In this document: piece by piece, positions 1 to 8,617 of the stretch
Layout: every line of letters starts with the position of its first letter
Position numbering within the stretch: position 1 is the first letter of the stretch
Assembly (NCBI GenBank): GCA_038526735.1
Contig: JBCBGM010000001.1
Coordinates: 214,551 to 278,550, forward strand
Direction of reading: 5' to 3'
Length of the DNA: 64,000 bases
DNA from: Rubricella sp038526735
GTDB lineage: Bacteria; Pseudomonadota; Alphaproteobacteria; Rhodobacterales; Rhodobacteraceae
The notes under the pieces: generated by a model
What the model saw: only the letters and a program-made list of their open reading frames with translations
Told to the model about the DNA's origin: nothing
Database searches by the model: none
Program-made: the position numbers and the translations under genes

Positions 1-144
1 CAGCTTCGAGGGTCGGTGAGAACGACGGCATTCCTCATTCATCCTTTCGGTTCCAGAAAGCCAAATGGGCTTTCGGCGTCACCAGGCTAGGTGCTCAACC
101 CTATCATTTCGGCTAACGGCTGAATTGATCAAGGGCAAAGGCGC

Positions 145-165
145 AAAAAGGCCGCGTGAGCGGCC
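145..165 (-). terminator. Intrinsic terminator downstream of pyruvate carboxylase
   Basis: A 6-bp GC stem (GGCCGC / GCGGCC, 150-155 and 160-165) with a GTGA loop has five A residues on its plus-strand left side (145-149). Read on the minus strand this is a hairpin followed by TTTTT, about 80 bases after the pyc stop. A second GC hairpin without a T run (G run 220-225, C run 235-239) lies nearer the stop. The rest of 1-245 shows no gene, only an unexplained 7-bp inverted repeat (56-62 / 68-74). Confidence 0.75.
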
Positions 166-245
166 CCCTGCTGGTGGAATAGGCACCCGTGCAGCGGATG
201 CGTGCAAATGTGGATGCGCGGGGGGTGTTTCAAGCCCCCTGATCG

Positions 246-3200
246 TTAACCGTCTTGAAACTCGACGAGCAAATCCTTCGCGTCCACCTGGCTGCCTGCG
301 GGCGCATGCACAGCGGCAATTGTCCCGGCACGATCCGCGTGAATAGCCGTCTCCATCTTCATCGCCTCGATGGTCAGGAGCATGTCGCCCTCCACAACCT
401 TTTGGCCTGCAGAGACGGCAACAGAGGCAATCACGCCCGGCATCGGCGCTGCGATATGCGCGGCATTCGCAGGGTCCGCCTTGGGGCGTTTCGCGGTGGC
501 GGCAGCGATCTTGCGATCCGGCACGCGGATGGTGCGCGGCTGGCCATTGAGCTCGTAAAAGACCTTCACCTCGCCATCGTCATTTGGCTCCCCGACGGCG
601 GATAGACGGATGATCAATGTCTTACCCGGTGCCAGATCGACCTCAATCTCGCTGCCGACGTCCATGCCGTAGAAGTAGGTCAGCGTCGGCAGAATGCGGA
701 CGGGGCCGTATTCCTCGTGCCGGGCCATATAGTCGGTGAAGACCTTGGGATACATCAGATAGCCGTTAAGGTCCTCGTCATCGATCTCCGCGCCACCCAG
801 CTTGACCGAGACCTCTTTGCGGATCGTCTCCAGATCAACCGGCGGCAACGACTTGCCCGGACGGTCAGTGTTGGGCTTCTCCCCTTTAAGCACCTTTTCC
901 ACCAAGGCAGGCGGGAAGCCCCCCGGCGGTTGGCCAAGGTTGCCCTTCATCATGTCGATCACAGAATCGGGGAAGGCCACATCGCGGACCGGATCTTCGA
1001 CCTGCTCGCGGGTCAGGCCCTGGGTCACCATCATCAGCGCCATGTCACCAACGACCTTAGAAGACGGCGTCACTTTCACGATGTCGCCGAACATCTGGTT
1101 TACCTCGGCATAGGCGGCAGCAACTTCGTGCCAGCGCTCCTCAAGGCCAAGCGAGCGGGCCTGCGCCTTGAGGTTGGTAAACTGCCCACCGGGCATTTCG
1201 TGGAGATAGACCTCAGAGGCCGGCGATTTGAGACCCGCCTCAAACGGCGCGTAAAGCTCGCGCACCCCCTCCCAATAGTTCGAGATCGTACGAATTTTCT
1301 CGATATCGAGGCCGGTGGCCCGCTCAGTCGACTCGAGCGCTTCGACGATTGAGCCAAGGGTCGGCTGCGATGTCCCGCCCGAAAAGGCATCCATCGCGGC
1401 GTCAGCGGCGTCCACTCCAGCGGCCGCAGCAGCGAGAACCGTCGCGCCGGAGATGCCGGAGGTGTCGTGGGTGTGGAAATGAACCGGCAGGCCCACCTCT
1501 TGCTTCAAGGCCGTGATCAGCTGCGTAGCCGCGGCAGGCTTCAGCAACCCGGCCATGTCCTTGAGGCCGAGCACATGCGCGCCCGCAGCCTCCAGCTCTT
1601 TGGCCATCGCAACGTAGTATTTCAGGTCATACTTCGGGCGCGCGGAGTTCAGGATATCGCCGGTGTAGCAAATCGTGCCCTCGCAGATGCGGCCCGTCTC
1701 CACCACCGCATCCATCGCGACGCGCATATTCTCAACCCAGTTGAGCGAGTCGAAAACGCGGAACACATCGACCCCGCTCTCAGCCGCCTGTTTGACGAAG
1801 GCCTGCACCACGTTGTCGGGGTAGTTCGTGTAGCCCACCCCGTTGGACGCGCGCAGCAGCATTTGCGTGAGCAGGTTGGGCATCTTTTCGCGCAGATCGA
1901 CAAGGCGCTTCCACGGGCATTCCTGCAAGAAGCGATAGGCCACATCGAACGTCGCCCCGCCCCAGCACTCAACCGAGAAGAGCTCGGGCAAGTGGTGGGC
2001 GTAAGCATCCGCCACGTTCAGCATATCGATGGAACGCATCCGCGTCGCAAGCAGCGACTGGTGCCCGTCGCGCATGGTGGTGTCGGTCAACAGCAAGCGT
2101 TTTTCGGCGAGCATCCAGTCGGCAACCGCCTTTGCGCCCTTTTCCTCAAGGAGTTGTTTGGAGCCGGACGGCGGCGCGAGCGCAGGCACCTCCGGCGCTT
2201 TTGGCGGCTTTGCCTGCGCATGCGGGCGCGGGCGACCCTCGACATCCGGGTGCCCGTTCACGGTGATATCGGCGATGTAGCGCAAAATCTTCGTCGCCCG
2301 ATCCTGCCGTCTTTCAAAGGCAAAGAGTGCGGGCGTCTCGTCGATGAATTTGGTGTGGTAGGTATAGTCGAGGAATTGCGGGTGCTTGAGCAGGTTCTCA
2401 ACAAAGGCGATGTTGGTCGCGACACCGCGAATGCGGAACTCGCGCAACGCCCGATCCATCCGCGCAATCGCGGCCTCGGGCGTCGGGGCCCAGGCTGTGA
2501 CCTTCTCCAGCAGCGAATCGTAGAAGCGCGTGATCACCGCACCCGAATACGCAGTGCCCCCATCAAGGCGGATGCCCATCCCGGTTGCCCCCCGATAGGC
2601 GGTGATGCGGCCATAATCGGGGATGAAATTGTTCAAGGGGTCCTCGGTCGTGACCCGGCATTGCAGCGCGTGGCCGTCGAGTTTGACGTCGTATTGGCTC
2701 GCAACGCCGGTGGCCTCCACGAGGCTTTTGCCTTCTGCCACCAAAATCTGCGCCCGGACGATATCGATCCCGGTGACCTCTTCGGTCACCGTGTGCTCGA
2801 CCTGCACACGCGGGTTCACCTCGATGAAGAAGAACTCGCCAGAGTCCATATCCATCAAAAACTCGATGGTGCCTGCGCATTCATAATTCACATGCTCGGC
2901 GATCTTTTTGCCCAAGTTACAAATCGTCTCGCGCTGCGCAGGTGAGAGGTACGGCGCGGGCGCGCGCTCCACGACCTTTTGGTTGCGGCGCTGCACAGAG
3001 CAATCCCGCTCATAGAGGTGGTAGATGCTGCCGTGCTGGTCGCCGAGGATTTGCACCTCGACGTGGCGGGCGCGCATCACCATGCGCTCAAGATAGCCCT
3101 CACCATTGCCAAAGGCCGCCTCAGCCTCGCGCCGACCAGCGAGGACCAAATCCTCCAGCTCATCTGCCTTCATGATCGGACGCATCCCACGCCCGCCGCC

Positions 3201-3695
3201 ACCCCAGGAGGCTTTGAGCATCAGCGGATAGCCCACCTCATCGGCCATCTTGCGCACGTCGTCCATTTCGTCGGGCAGCACCTCTGTCGCGGGCACAACC
3301 GGCACACCCGCCGCAATTGCCACACGGCGGGCGGAGGCTTTGTCGCCCAGCGCGCGCATCGTCTCGGCCTTTGGGCCGATGAACGTGATGCCGTTTGCGG
3401 TGCAGGCATCCACGAACTCAGGGTTTTCCGACAGCAGGCCATAGCCGGGATGGATCGCATCCGCGCCCGACATCTTGGCCACGCGAATGATCTCTTCGAT
3501 CGAAAGATACGCCTGAACCGGGCCAAGCCCCTCGCCAATCTTATAGGCCTCATCCGCCTTGAACCGGTGCAGTCCGAGTTTGTCCTCTTCCGCATAAACC
3601 GCGACGGTTTTCTTACCCAACTCATTGGCGGCGCGCATTACGCGGATGGCGATCTCGCCGCGATTGGCGACGAGGATCTTGGAAAACTCGGGCAT
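246..3695 (-). CDS. pyc: Pyruvate carboxylase
   Basis: Cytoplasmic biotin enzyme that carboxylates pyruvate to oxaloacetate and so refills the TCA cycle. The 1149-residue length is normal for the single-chain form. Domains in order are the biotin carboxylase/ATP-grasp module (about 1-450), the carboxyltransferase barrel with the TTMRDGHQS signature near residue 542, and a C-terminal biotinyl domain with EAMKMET, where the biotin-accepting lysine is Lys1113. The ATG start has a GGAG ribosome site 7 bases upstream. The gene seems monocistronic with its own terminator. It fits a genome that also carries ethylmalonyl-CoA pathway and TCA genes. Confidence 0.98.
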   Translation of the reverse strand: MPEFSKILVANRGEIAIRVMRAANELGKKTVAVYAEEDKLGLHRFKADEAYKIGEGLGPVQAYLSIEEIIRVAKMSGADAIHPGYGLLSENPEFVDACTANGITFIGPKAETMRALGDKASARRVAIAAGVPVVPATEVLPDEMDDVRKMADEVGYPLMLKASWGGGGRGMRPIMKADELEDLVLAGRREAEAAFGNGEGYLERMVMRARHVEVQILGDQHGSIYHLYERDCSVQRRNQKVVERAPAPYLSPAQRETICNLGKKIAEHVNYECAGTIEFLMDMDSGEFFFIEVNPRVQVEHTVTEEVTGIDIVRAQILVAEGKSLVEATGVASQYDVKLDGHALQCRVTTEDPLNNFIPDYGRITAYRGATGMGIRLDGGTAYSGAVITRFYDSLLEKVTAWAPTPEAAIARMDRALREFRIRGVATNIAFVENLLKHPQFLDYTYHTKFIDETPALFAFERRQDRATKILRYIADITVNGHPDVEGRPRPHAQAKPPKAPEVPALAPPSGSKQLLEEKGAKAVADWMLAEKRLLLTDTTMRDGHQSLLATRMRSIDMLNVADAYAHHLPELFSVECWGGATFDVAYRFLQECPWKRLVDLREKMPNLLTQMLLRASNGVGYTNYPDNVVQAFVKQAAESGVDVFRVFDSLNWVENMRVAMDAVVETGRICEGTICYTGDILNSARPKYDLKYYVAMAKELEAAGAHVLGLKDMAGLLKPAAATQLITALKQEVGLPVHFHTHDTSGISGATVLAAAAAGVDAADAAMDAFSGGTSQPTLGSIVEALESTERATGLDIEKIRTISNYWEGVRELYAPFEAGLKSPASEVYLHEMPGGQFTNLKAQARSLGLEERWHEVAAAYAEVNQMFGDIVKVTPSSKVVGDMALMMVTQGLTREQVEDPVRDVAFPDSVIDMMKGNLGQPPGGFPPALVEKVLKGEKPNTDRPGKSLPPVDLETIRKEVSVKLGGAEIDDEDLNGYLMYPKVFTDYMARHEEYGPVRILPTLTYFYGMDVGSEIEVDLAPGKTLIIRLSAVGEPNDDGEVKVFYELNGQPRTIRVPDRKIAAATAKRPKADPANAAHIAAPMPGVIASVAVSAGQKVVEGDMLLTIEAMKMETAIHADRAGTIAAVHAPAGSQVDAKDLLVEFQDG

Positions 3696-3771
3696 GGGGA
3701 GGCTCCGTAGGCTGAGGCGTCACGAACCCGTTACAAAATGCAACTGCTTCCGACAAGCGGCAGAAGCCGGA

Positions 3772-4431
3772 TCACTCCGCTTGAGGCTTTGAAAACAGCC
3801 AACCTGCGACGAAACCAGCCAGCAGCGCCCCAACAATCTGAGCGGCGATGAACCCGGCAAGGTCCTCCGGCCGGATGCCGCTGAACGTATCGGTGAGCGA
3901 GCGGGCAATCGCGACCGCCGGATTCGCAAAGGACGTGGAGGCGGTGAACCAATACGCGGCGGTAATGTAGAGACCGACCAGCCAAGGCACAGCGGTGCCG
4001 CCTGCAGCAATGCCGCCGAAGATGACCAAGACGAGACCGAAGGTCGCCACGACCTCCGCAAACCACTGCGCGGGGCCTGTGCGGATCGTCTCTGACACCT
4101 GCAATGCGTCCAACGCGAACATGTAATGCGCGACGATCGTGCCGAGCACGCCGCCGACGATTTGGGCAATGGCGTATTTGGCGGCCAAGGGAGCGTCGAT
4201 GTCTTTGCGGATGAAAAAGGCGAGGGTGACAGCCGGATTGAAATGCGCGCCAGAGACAGGGCCAAGCACTGTGATCAAAACCACGAGGATCGCCCCGGTG
4301 GGCAGCGTATTGCCAAGAAGCGCAAGGGCGACGTCATCTGTGAGGGTCTCAGCCATGATGCCGGAGCCAACGACCGTACACACCAAAAGCCCCGTGCCCA
4401 GCGCCTCTGCGACCAGTTTTTGAGCGGTCAT
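3772..4431 (-). CDS. Aquaporin-family (MIP) channel, AqpS/GlpF-like
   Basis: Inner-membrane channel of the major intrinsic protein family, 219 residues with six predicted membrane helices. Both half-helix signatures are present: HFNPAVT in the first half and FANPAVAIARS in the second. In classical water channels the second NPA is followed by the arginine of the selectivity filter; here that position is Val. This suggests a wider pore for small neutral solutes rather than pure water, as reported for some rhizobial AqpS proteins. No arsenic or glycerol genes flank it, so the substrate is open. It lies on the same strand as pyc, 76 bases upstream of it. Confidence 0.85.
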   Translation of the reverse strand: MTAQKLVAEALGTGLLVCTVVGSGIMAETLTDDVALALLGNTLPTGAILVVLITVLGPVSGAHFNPAVTLAFFIRKDIDAPLAAKYAIAQIVGGVLGTIVAHYMFALDALQVSETIRTGPAQWFAEVVATFGLVLVIFGGIAAGGTAVPWLVGLYITAAYWFTASTSFANPAVAIARSLTDTFSGIRPEDLAGFIAAQIVGALLAGFVAGWLFSKPQAE

Positions 4432-4520
4432 CGGGCTACCGCGGACAGGTTTAGGATAGAGTGGATCAGAGGGGTCATTTGTCTTCGCAACATGTCATTC
4501 CGAGGGCCCTAACCTTCGCT

Positions 4521-4934
4521 CTATGACACTTCGGTGACAGTTACCCGCATTACTATCGCATCGGCCCCGGAGCGATAAAACCGCGGGCGACGGGCGACCT
4601 CTTTAAATCCGCATTTGGTGTAGAGGCTCTGTGCTGGCGCGTTGTCCACCGCGACCTCCAGAAAAACCTCCGTGATCCCGTGACCAGCAAGATGCTCAAA
4701 ACTCTGATCCAGCAGCGCTTGTGCTATGCCTTTCCGACGATGAGTGGGATCAACGGCGAGGGTCAGGACCTCCGCCTCGTCGGCAGCGCTGCGTAACAAG
4801 ATAAAGCCGTTGGGATGCGTCAGGAGGATGACCCCCGGTTGACCGAGCAATTCCTCGAAGTCTTTGGCTGTCCAAGGAGGGGGAGCGTCGGTGAAGCAGA
4901 GCCGATGCAGGGCCGCGAGTGCTTCGGGTGACAT
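4521..4934 (-). CDS. rimI: Ribosomal-protein-alanine N-acetyltransferase RimI
   Basis: GNAT acetyltransferase of 137 residues that in E. coli acetylates the N-terminus of ribosomal protein S18. The acetyl-CoA pyrophosphate loop is visible as RRKGIAQALLD, and the C-terminal GNAT pattern as QSLYTKCGFKEVARRPRFY. Its ATG overlaps the stop of tsaB by one base (TGATG), so the two are translationally coupled. The rimI-tsaB pairing is conserved in many bacteria and supports the name, but GNAT substrate identity cannot be proven from sequence. Confidence 0.88.
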   Translation of the reverse strand: MSPEALAALHRLCFTDAPPPWTAKDFEELLGQPGVILLTHPNGFILLRSAADEAEVLTLAVDPTHRRKGIAQALLDQSFEHLAGHGITEVFLEVAVDNAPAQSLYTKCGFKEVARRPRFYRSGADAIVMRVTVTEVS

Positions 4935-5476
4935 CAGTCGAGAACCTGCGGCGGGGCCTCGCTGGGGAGTGCTGCGTCCGGTGGGCGAATATACACCGGC
5001 GCAGGCGGCAGATGGGTCTCGTTGAGCCTCAATGCCGCGTAGCGCCCCACTTCGACGTGCAATGGCGCAGTTACCGGAGCCTCACCCTCCTCAATCCGCA
5101 GCGAGGTGCCATCCCACACATAGCGCCGCCCCGCAGTTGCCGCGCGGATCAGCCCTGGCGCGCCGCCCAGCGCCTCAAAGGCAGGCACACCGATGGCAGG
5201 TATCTCTTGCGCAAGAGACACCCCCCGCACACACGATACAGCGATCCTGATGCCAGTGAAGTTCCCCGGCCCCGTGCAGCAGGCCACCGCGGCCAGATCA
5301 CTCCAGCCGCAACCAGCCTCACCCAAAACGCGCTCAATTGTTGGCAGCAGCACCTCTGCCTGGCCGCGAGTCATCTCTTCAGACGTCTCAGCCAGAACCT
5401 TGTCACCAGAAACAACAGCGGCCGCGCAGAACGCGGCCGATGTATCAATGCTCAGAACAATCGGATCAGACGGCAA
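4934..5476 (-). CDS. tsaB: tRNA t6A biosynthesis protein TsaB
   Basis: Non-catalytic dimerisation partner of TsaD in making N6-threonylcarbamoyladenosine at tRNA position 37. The 180-residue protein has the ASKHA-fold N-terminus (VLSIDTSAAFCAA) and the CTGPGNFTGIRIAVS segment typical of TsaB. The likely start is TTG at 5476, which overlaps the end of nfuA by 11 bases, so the operon order is nfuA-tsaB-rimI. The catalytic partner tsaD is in this window at about 58-59 kb. Confidence 0.92.
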   Translation of the reverse strand: MPSDPIVLSIDTSAAFCAAAVVSGDKVLAETSEEMTRGQAEVLLPTIERVLGEAGCGWSDLAAVACCTGPGNFTGIRIAVSCVRGVSLAQEIPAIGVPAFEALGGAPGLIRAATAGRRYVWDGTSLRIEEGEAPVTAPLHVEVGRYAALRLNETHLPPAPVYIRPPDAALPSEAPPQVLD

Positions 5477-6026
5477 CCGGGCGCACTTCTGTCACTTCTG
5501 GGATGTAATGGCGCAGCAGGTTCTCGATCCCCATCTTCAGGGTCATCGTCGAGGATGGGCACCCAGCACATGCACCTTGCATGTGGAGATAGACAACACC
5601 CCGGTCAAACCCATGGAAGGTGATGTCACCGCCGTCTTGCGCCACAGCTGGGCGCACACGGGTGTCTAGTAGGGTTTTGATCTGGCCCACCACTTCGGCA
5701 TCTGGCCCGTCATGCTCTGCGTGATCTACAGCACCAGCATCCCCCTCAATCACGGGCGCGCCGGACTGGTAATGCTCCATGATCGCACCGAGAAGAGCAG
5801 GCTTAATGTGCCCCCAATCGACTGCATCGGTCTTGGTCACGGTGATGAAATCGGGGCCAAGGAACACGCCGGCGACGCCCTCGGCCTCAAAGATACGCTT
5901 CGCGAGCGGAGATGTTGCCGCTGCCTCAAGTGTCGGAAAATCGGCAGAGCCCGTCTCCATCACGGCCTGACCAGGCAGGAACTTCAGGGTTGCGGGGTTT
6001 GGCGTCGCTTCGGTCTGGATGAACAT
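5466..6026 (-). CDS. nfuA: NfuA-type Fe-S cluster carrier (NifU family)
   Basis: Iron-sulfur scaffold/carrier of 186 residues. The N-terminal Nfu_N domain begins MFIQTEATPNPATLKFLPG, and the C-terminal NifU domain holds the cluster-binding CxxC in GACAGCPSST. I place the start at ATG 6026 rather than an in-frame codon 51 bases upstream, because GGGAGA sits just before it and because family members start MFIQTE. It heads an operon with tsaB and rimI. An iron-control-element-like palindrome lies about 60 bases upstream (6086-6102), which would fit iron-responsive control. Confidence 0.94.
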   Translation of the reverse strand: MFIQTEATPNPATLKFLPGQAVMETGSADFPTLEAAATSPLAKRIFEAEGVAGVFLGPDFITVTKTDAVDWGHIKPALLGAIMEHYQSGAPVIEGDAGAVDHAEHDGPDAEVVGQIKTLLDTRVRPAVAQDGGDITFHGFDRGVVYLHMQGACAGCPSSTMTLKMGIENLLRHYIPEVTEVRPVAV

Positions 6027-6085
6027 CGGTGTCTCCCTCAATTGGTCTGATCTGGCGAATAGCCTCTTAAAAATCAAGCATTAGT

Positions 6086-6102
6086 TTTGGAAACATTCTA
6101 AA
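6086..6102. promoter_or_regulatory. Iron-control-element (Irr-box)-like palindrome
   Basis: TTTGGAA-ACA-TTCTAAA: two 7-base arms separated by 3 bases, differing at one position from the alphaproteobacterial ICE form TTTAGAA-N3-TTCTAAA as I recall it. It lies between nfuA and the divergent sbtA-like gene. nfuA is the more likely target because of its Fe-S role. Assignment rests on motif resemblance only. Confidence 0.5.
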
Positions 6103-6179
6103 CTACGCGCGTGGACTGTGCTTGCCACCACATCACCGCTCATTTACGGGGCACCCCGTAGTCAAACTCGGAGTGTCCG

Positions 6180-7172
6180 GTGGAAGCCATAATCGCCCTT
6201 GCCGCTGCAAACTTGCTTTCACCAAACGTTTTGTTCTTTGCGCTCGGGTTTGCCGCAGCAATGGCGCGCTCGGATCTGTCGATCCCAGAGGCCGTGGCCA
6301 AGGGCATGTCGATCTACTTGCTTATGGCCATCGGCTTTAAAGGCGGCGCAGGTGTGGCGGAGAATGGGCTGACGTTCCAGCTAGGATTGGCACTTGTCGC
6401 AGGAGCCGCTCTCTCCGCAGCTATTCCATTGATCGCGTTTTTCCTGTTGCGAGCGATCTCCAAACTCTCGGTGACAGATGCAGCAGCCGTCGCAGCGCAT
6501 TACGGCTCAATCTCCATCGTGACCTTCGTGGCAATGACCTCGATGCTCGACACCGCCGGGGTGGAGTTTGAAGGGTTCATGGTGGCCGTCGCAGCAATCA
6601 TGGAAGCACCGGCCATTCTGACAGCACTCTTCCTCGTTTCCGGCGCGAAATCCGGCGGCGCGGCGCAATCGCGTGGCAAGATGGACCCCGAGTTGATGCG
6701 CGAGGTGATGCTGAACTCCTCCATCGTGCTCCTCATCGGCGCGTTTGCCATTGGCTGGATCACCGGAACCGAAGGGCTAGCAAAAATCGAAGCGTTCATT
6801 GTGTCTCCCTTCCAAGGCGTGCTCTGCCTGTTCCTCCTCGACATGGGCTTGATTGCGGGCCGTGGGATGCGCGACAGCCGCAAGTACCTCGCCCCTCCGG
6901 TCATCCTGTTCGGCGTGATGATGCCGTTGATCGGCGCGGTGCTGGGTCTGGCGGTTGGAAATTTGATCGGCCTCAGCGTGGGCGGTGTAGCGATCCTGAT
7001 GACGCTTTGCGCCTCCGCCTCTTATATCGCCGTGCCCGCCGCGATGCGCGTGGCGTTGCCAGAGGCGAACCCATCGATTTATCTGACACTGTCGCTGGGC
7101 GTGACATTCCCGTTCAACTTGACGGTCGGTATCTCGCTCTACCTCGCCCTGTCCCAGCTCGTCGGAGGTTGA
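6180..7172 (+). CDS. SbtA-like sodium-dependent bicarbonate transporter
   Basis: Inner-membrane transporter of the SbtA/DUF897 family, 330 residues with about ten hydrophobic helices in two repeats. The start is GTG at 6180 with GGAG at 6170-6173. Cyanobacterial SbtA imports bicarbonate with sodium. Here the carboxylating enzymes in view are heterotrophic (pyruvate carboxylase in this window), so bicarbonate supply for anaplerosis is a plausible role. The next gene, 3 bases downstream, encodes the PII-like partner, the same gene order as cyanobacterial sbtA-sbtB. The name rests on family and context; transport has not been shown for this protein. Confidence 0.85.
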   Translation: MEAIIALAAANLLSPNVLFFALGFAAAMARSDLSIPEAVAKGMSIYLLMAIGFKGGAGVAENGLTFQLGLALVAGAALSAAIPLIAFFLLRAISKLSVTDAAAVAAHYGSISIVTFVAMTSMLDTAGVEFEGFMVAVAAIMEAPAILTALFLVSGAKSGGAAQSRGKMDPELMREVMLNSSIVLLIGAFAIGWITGTEGLAKIEAFIVSPFQGVLCLFLLDMGLIAGRGMRDSRKYLAPPVILFGVMMPLIGAVLGLAVGNLIGLSVGGVAILMTLCASASYIAVPAAMRVALPEANPSIYLTLSLGVTFPFNLTVGISLYLALSQLVGG

Positions 7173-7175
7173 TCC

Positions 7176-7490
7176 ATGCAAACCTATCCCGCCAAACGCA
7201 TCGAGATTATCATCGAGGCCCCGCTTCTGCATCGCCTGACCCGCGTGTTGGATCAAGCAGACGTGCCCGGCTACACAGTGTTGCCCGTGCGCGCTGGGTC
7301 AGGCCGCTCTGGACCATGGACACGCGAAGGGCAGGTTACGAAAGCAGGCGGCATGAACGCCGTTGTGCTGGTCTGCGCCGCTGACCGCGCGAGCGGAATC
7401 CTCGATGCAGCCTATGAGGTGGTCGCGCCGCATATCGGTCTGGTCAGCATCACCGATTGCGAAGTCGTCCGCCCGGAGCGCTTTGAATAA
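7176..7490 (+). CDS. PII-like signalling protein, SbtB family
   Basis: A 104-residue PII-fold protein (KRIEIIIEAPLLHRLTRVL at the start, GGMNAVVLVCA in the second half, IGLVSITDCEVV at the end). It starts 3 bases after the SbtA-like gene, so the two are co-transcribed and probably interact. SbtB proteins bind adenine nucleotides including cAMP and control SbtA. The short GSGRSGPW segment lies where the T-loop is expected. The C-terminal CGPxGC redox motif of cyanobacterial SbtB is absent, so any redox switch is likely missing. Confidence 0.82.
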   Translation: MQTYPAKRIEIIIEAPLLHRLTRVLDQADVPGYTVLPVRAGSGRSGPWTREGQVTKAGGMNAVVLVCAADRASGILDAAYEVVAPHIGLVSITDCEVVRPERFE

Positions 7491-7579
7491 AAATGACGGG
7501 CGCATGACGGGCTTGGGCCTTGCGCAGCACTGTTTGCACGGGTTTGATGCTCTGAACCGACGAAAGGATCGCGCTCCCT

Positions 7580-8599
7580 TTGGCTGCTTCCATCCCGCCT
7601 GAAACACCGATGCCCTCAGCGCCCGTCGCAGAGCGTAGCATCCCCATCACCGACAATGGAGCGCTGGCAGAGATCTGCGGCCCCGGCGACCTTAACATCG
7701 TCAAGATTGAGCAGATCATGGGCGTGATCGTGCTGCGCACGGCAGATGGCCTCTCGATCCATGGAGAAAGCGCTGCAGATGTGGAGGCTGCGGCCGATGT
7801 CGTGCACGCGCTTCGCGAGCGTTTGGCTGAGGGAAAGCCAATCGATGCGGGCGACGTGGACGCTGCTTTGCGCATGCGCCCCATGCAAGAGCCAGCCCCA
7901 ACCGCAGGCCAGATGGAGATGTTTGACGGCGGTCCGCTGGAGTTTCGCACCCGCAAGAAAACCGTCGAGCCCCGCACAGACACGCAAAAAGCCTACGTCA
8001 AACAGCTTTTCGAGCACGAAATGGTGTTCGGCATCGGGCCCGCAGGAACAGGCAAGACCTATCTCGCCGTCGCCGCTGCGGTGAACTTCTTCCTTGAGGG
8101 GCATGTGGACCGGATCATCCTGACCCGCCCTGCCGTTGAGGCGGGGGAGCGGCTCGGCTTTTTGCCCGGCGACATGAAAGAGAAGGTCGATCCCTACATG
8201 CAGCCGCTCTATGACGCGCTGAATGATTTTCTGCCGGGCCGCCAGGTCACCAAAATGATGGAAGAAAAGCGGATCGAGATTGCGCCACTCGCCTTCATGC
8301 GCGGGCGCACGCTCTCAAATGCGTTCGTCATCCTCGATGAGGCGCAGAATTCGACGACCATGCAGATGAAGATGTTTCTTACACGTCTGGGCGAGAACGC
8401 ACGGATGGTCATCACCGGCGACCGCAGCCAGATCGACCTGCCACGCGGTGTGCCGTCAGGCCTCGTGGAGGCAGAGAAGTTTTTAAAGGGGGTAGAGGGC
8501 ATTGGCTTCACTCGCTTCTCCGCCGTAGACGTCGTCCGCCACCCGCTCGTGGGCCGCATCATCGAAGCCTATGACCGCGGGGCGGCACGGGAGAGGTGA
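7580..8599 (+). CDS. phoH: PhoH family ATPase (YbeZ-like)
   Basis: Cytoplasmic NTPase of 339 residues. The P-loop GPAGTGKT has its lysine at residue 159, and the Walker B-like strand reads FVILDEAQN. PhoH/YbeZ acts with YbeY in RNA and ribosome metabolism. The TTG at 7580 is preceded by AAGGAT at a workable distance, and a later in-frame ATG at 7610 is the alternative. The family usually sits directly upstream of ybeY, but here a PemK-like gene and a non-coding segment separate the two. Confidence 0.93.
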   Translation: MAASIPPETPMPSAPVAERSIPITDNGALAEICGPGDLNIVKIEQIMGVIVLRTADGLSIHGESAADVEAAADVVHALRERLAEGKPIDAGDVDAALRMRPMQEPAPTAGQMEMFDGGPLEFRTRKKTVEPRTDTQKAYVKQLFEHEMVFGIGPAGTGKTYLAVAAAVNFFLEGHVDRIILTRPAVEAGERLGFLPGDMKEKVDPYMQPLYDALNDFLPGRQVTKMMEEKRIEIAPLAFMRGRTLSNAFVILDEAQNSTTMQMKMFLTRLGENARMVITGDRSQIDLPRGVPSGLVEAEKFLKGVEGIGFTRFSAVDVVRHPLVGRIIEAYDRGAARER

Positions 8600-8617
8600 C
8601 TACCGAAAGGTAAGCGT

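Noticed and set aside
65..346. Small plus-strand gene at the window start
   Set aside because: The frame runs through the pyc terminator into the antisense of pyc, with no ribosome site or recognisable product.
1467..2945. Plus-strand frame of 492 codons inside pyc
   Set aside because: Antisense shadow of a full-length pyruvate carboxylase; no domain or ribosome site.
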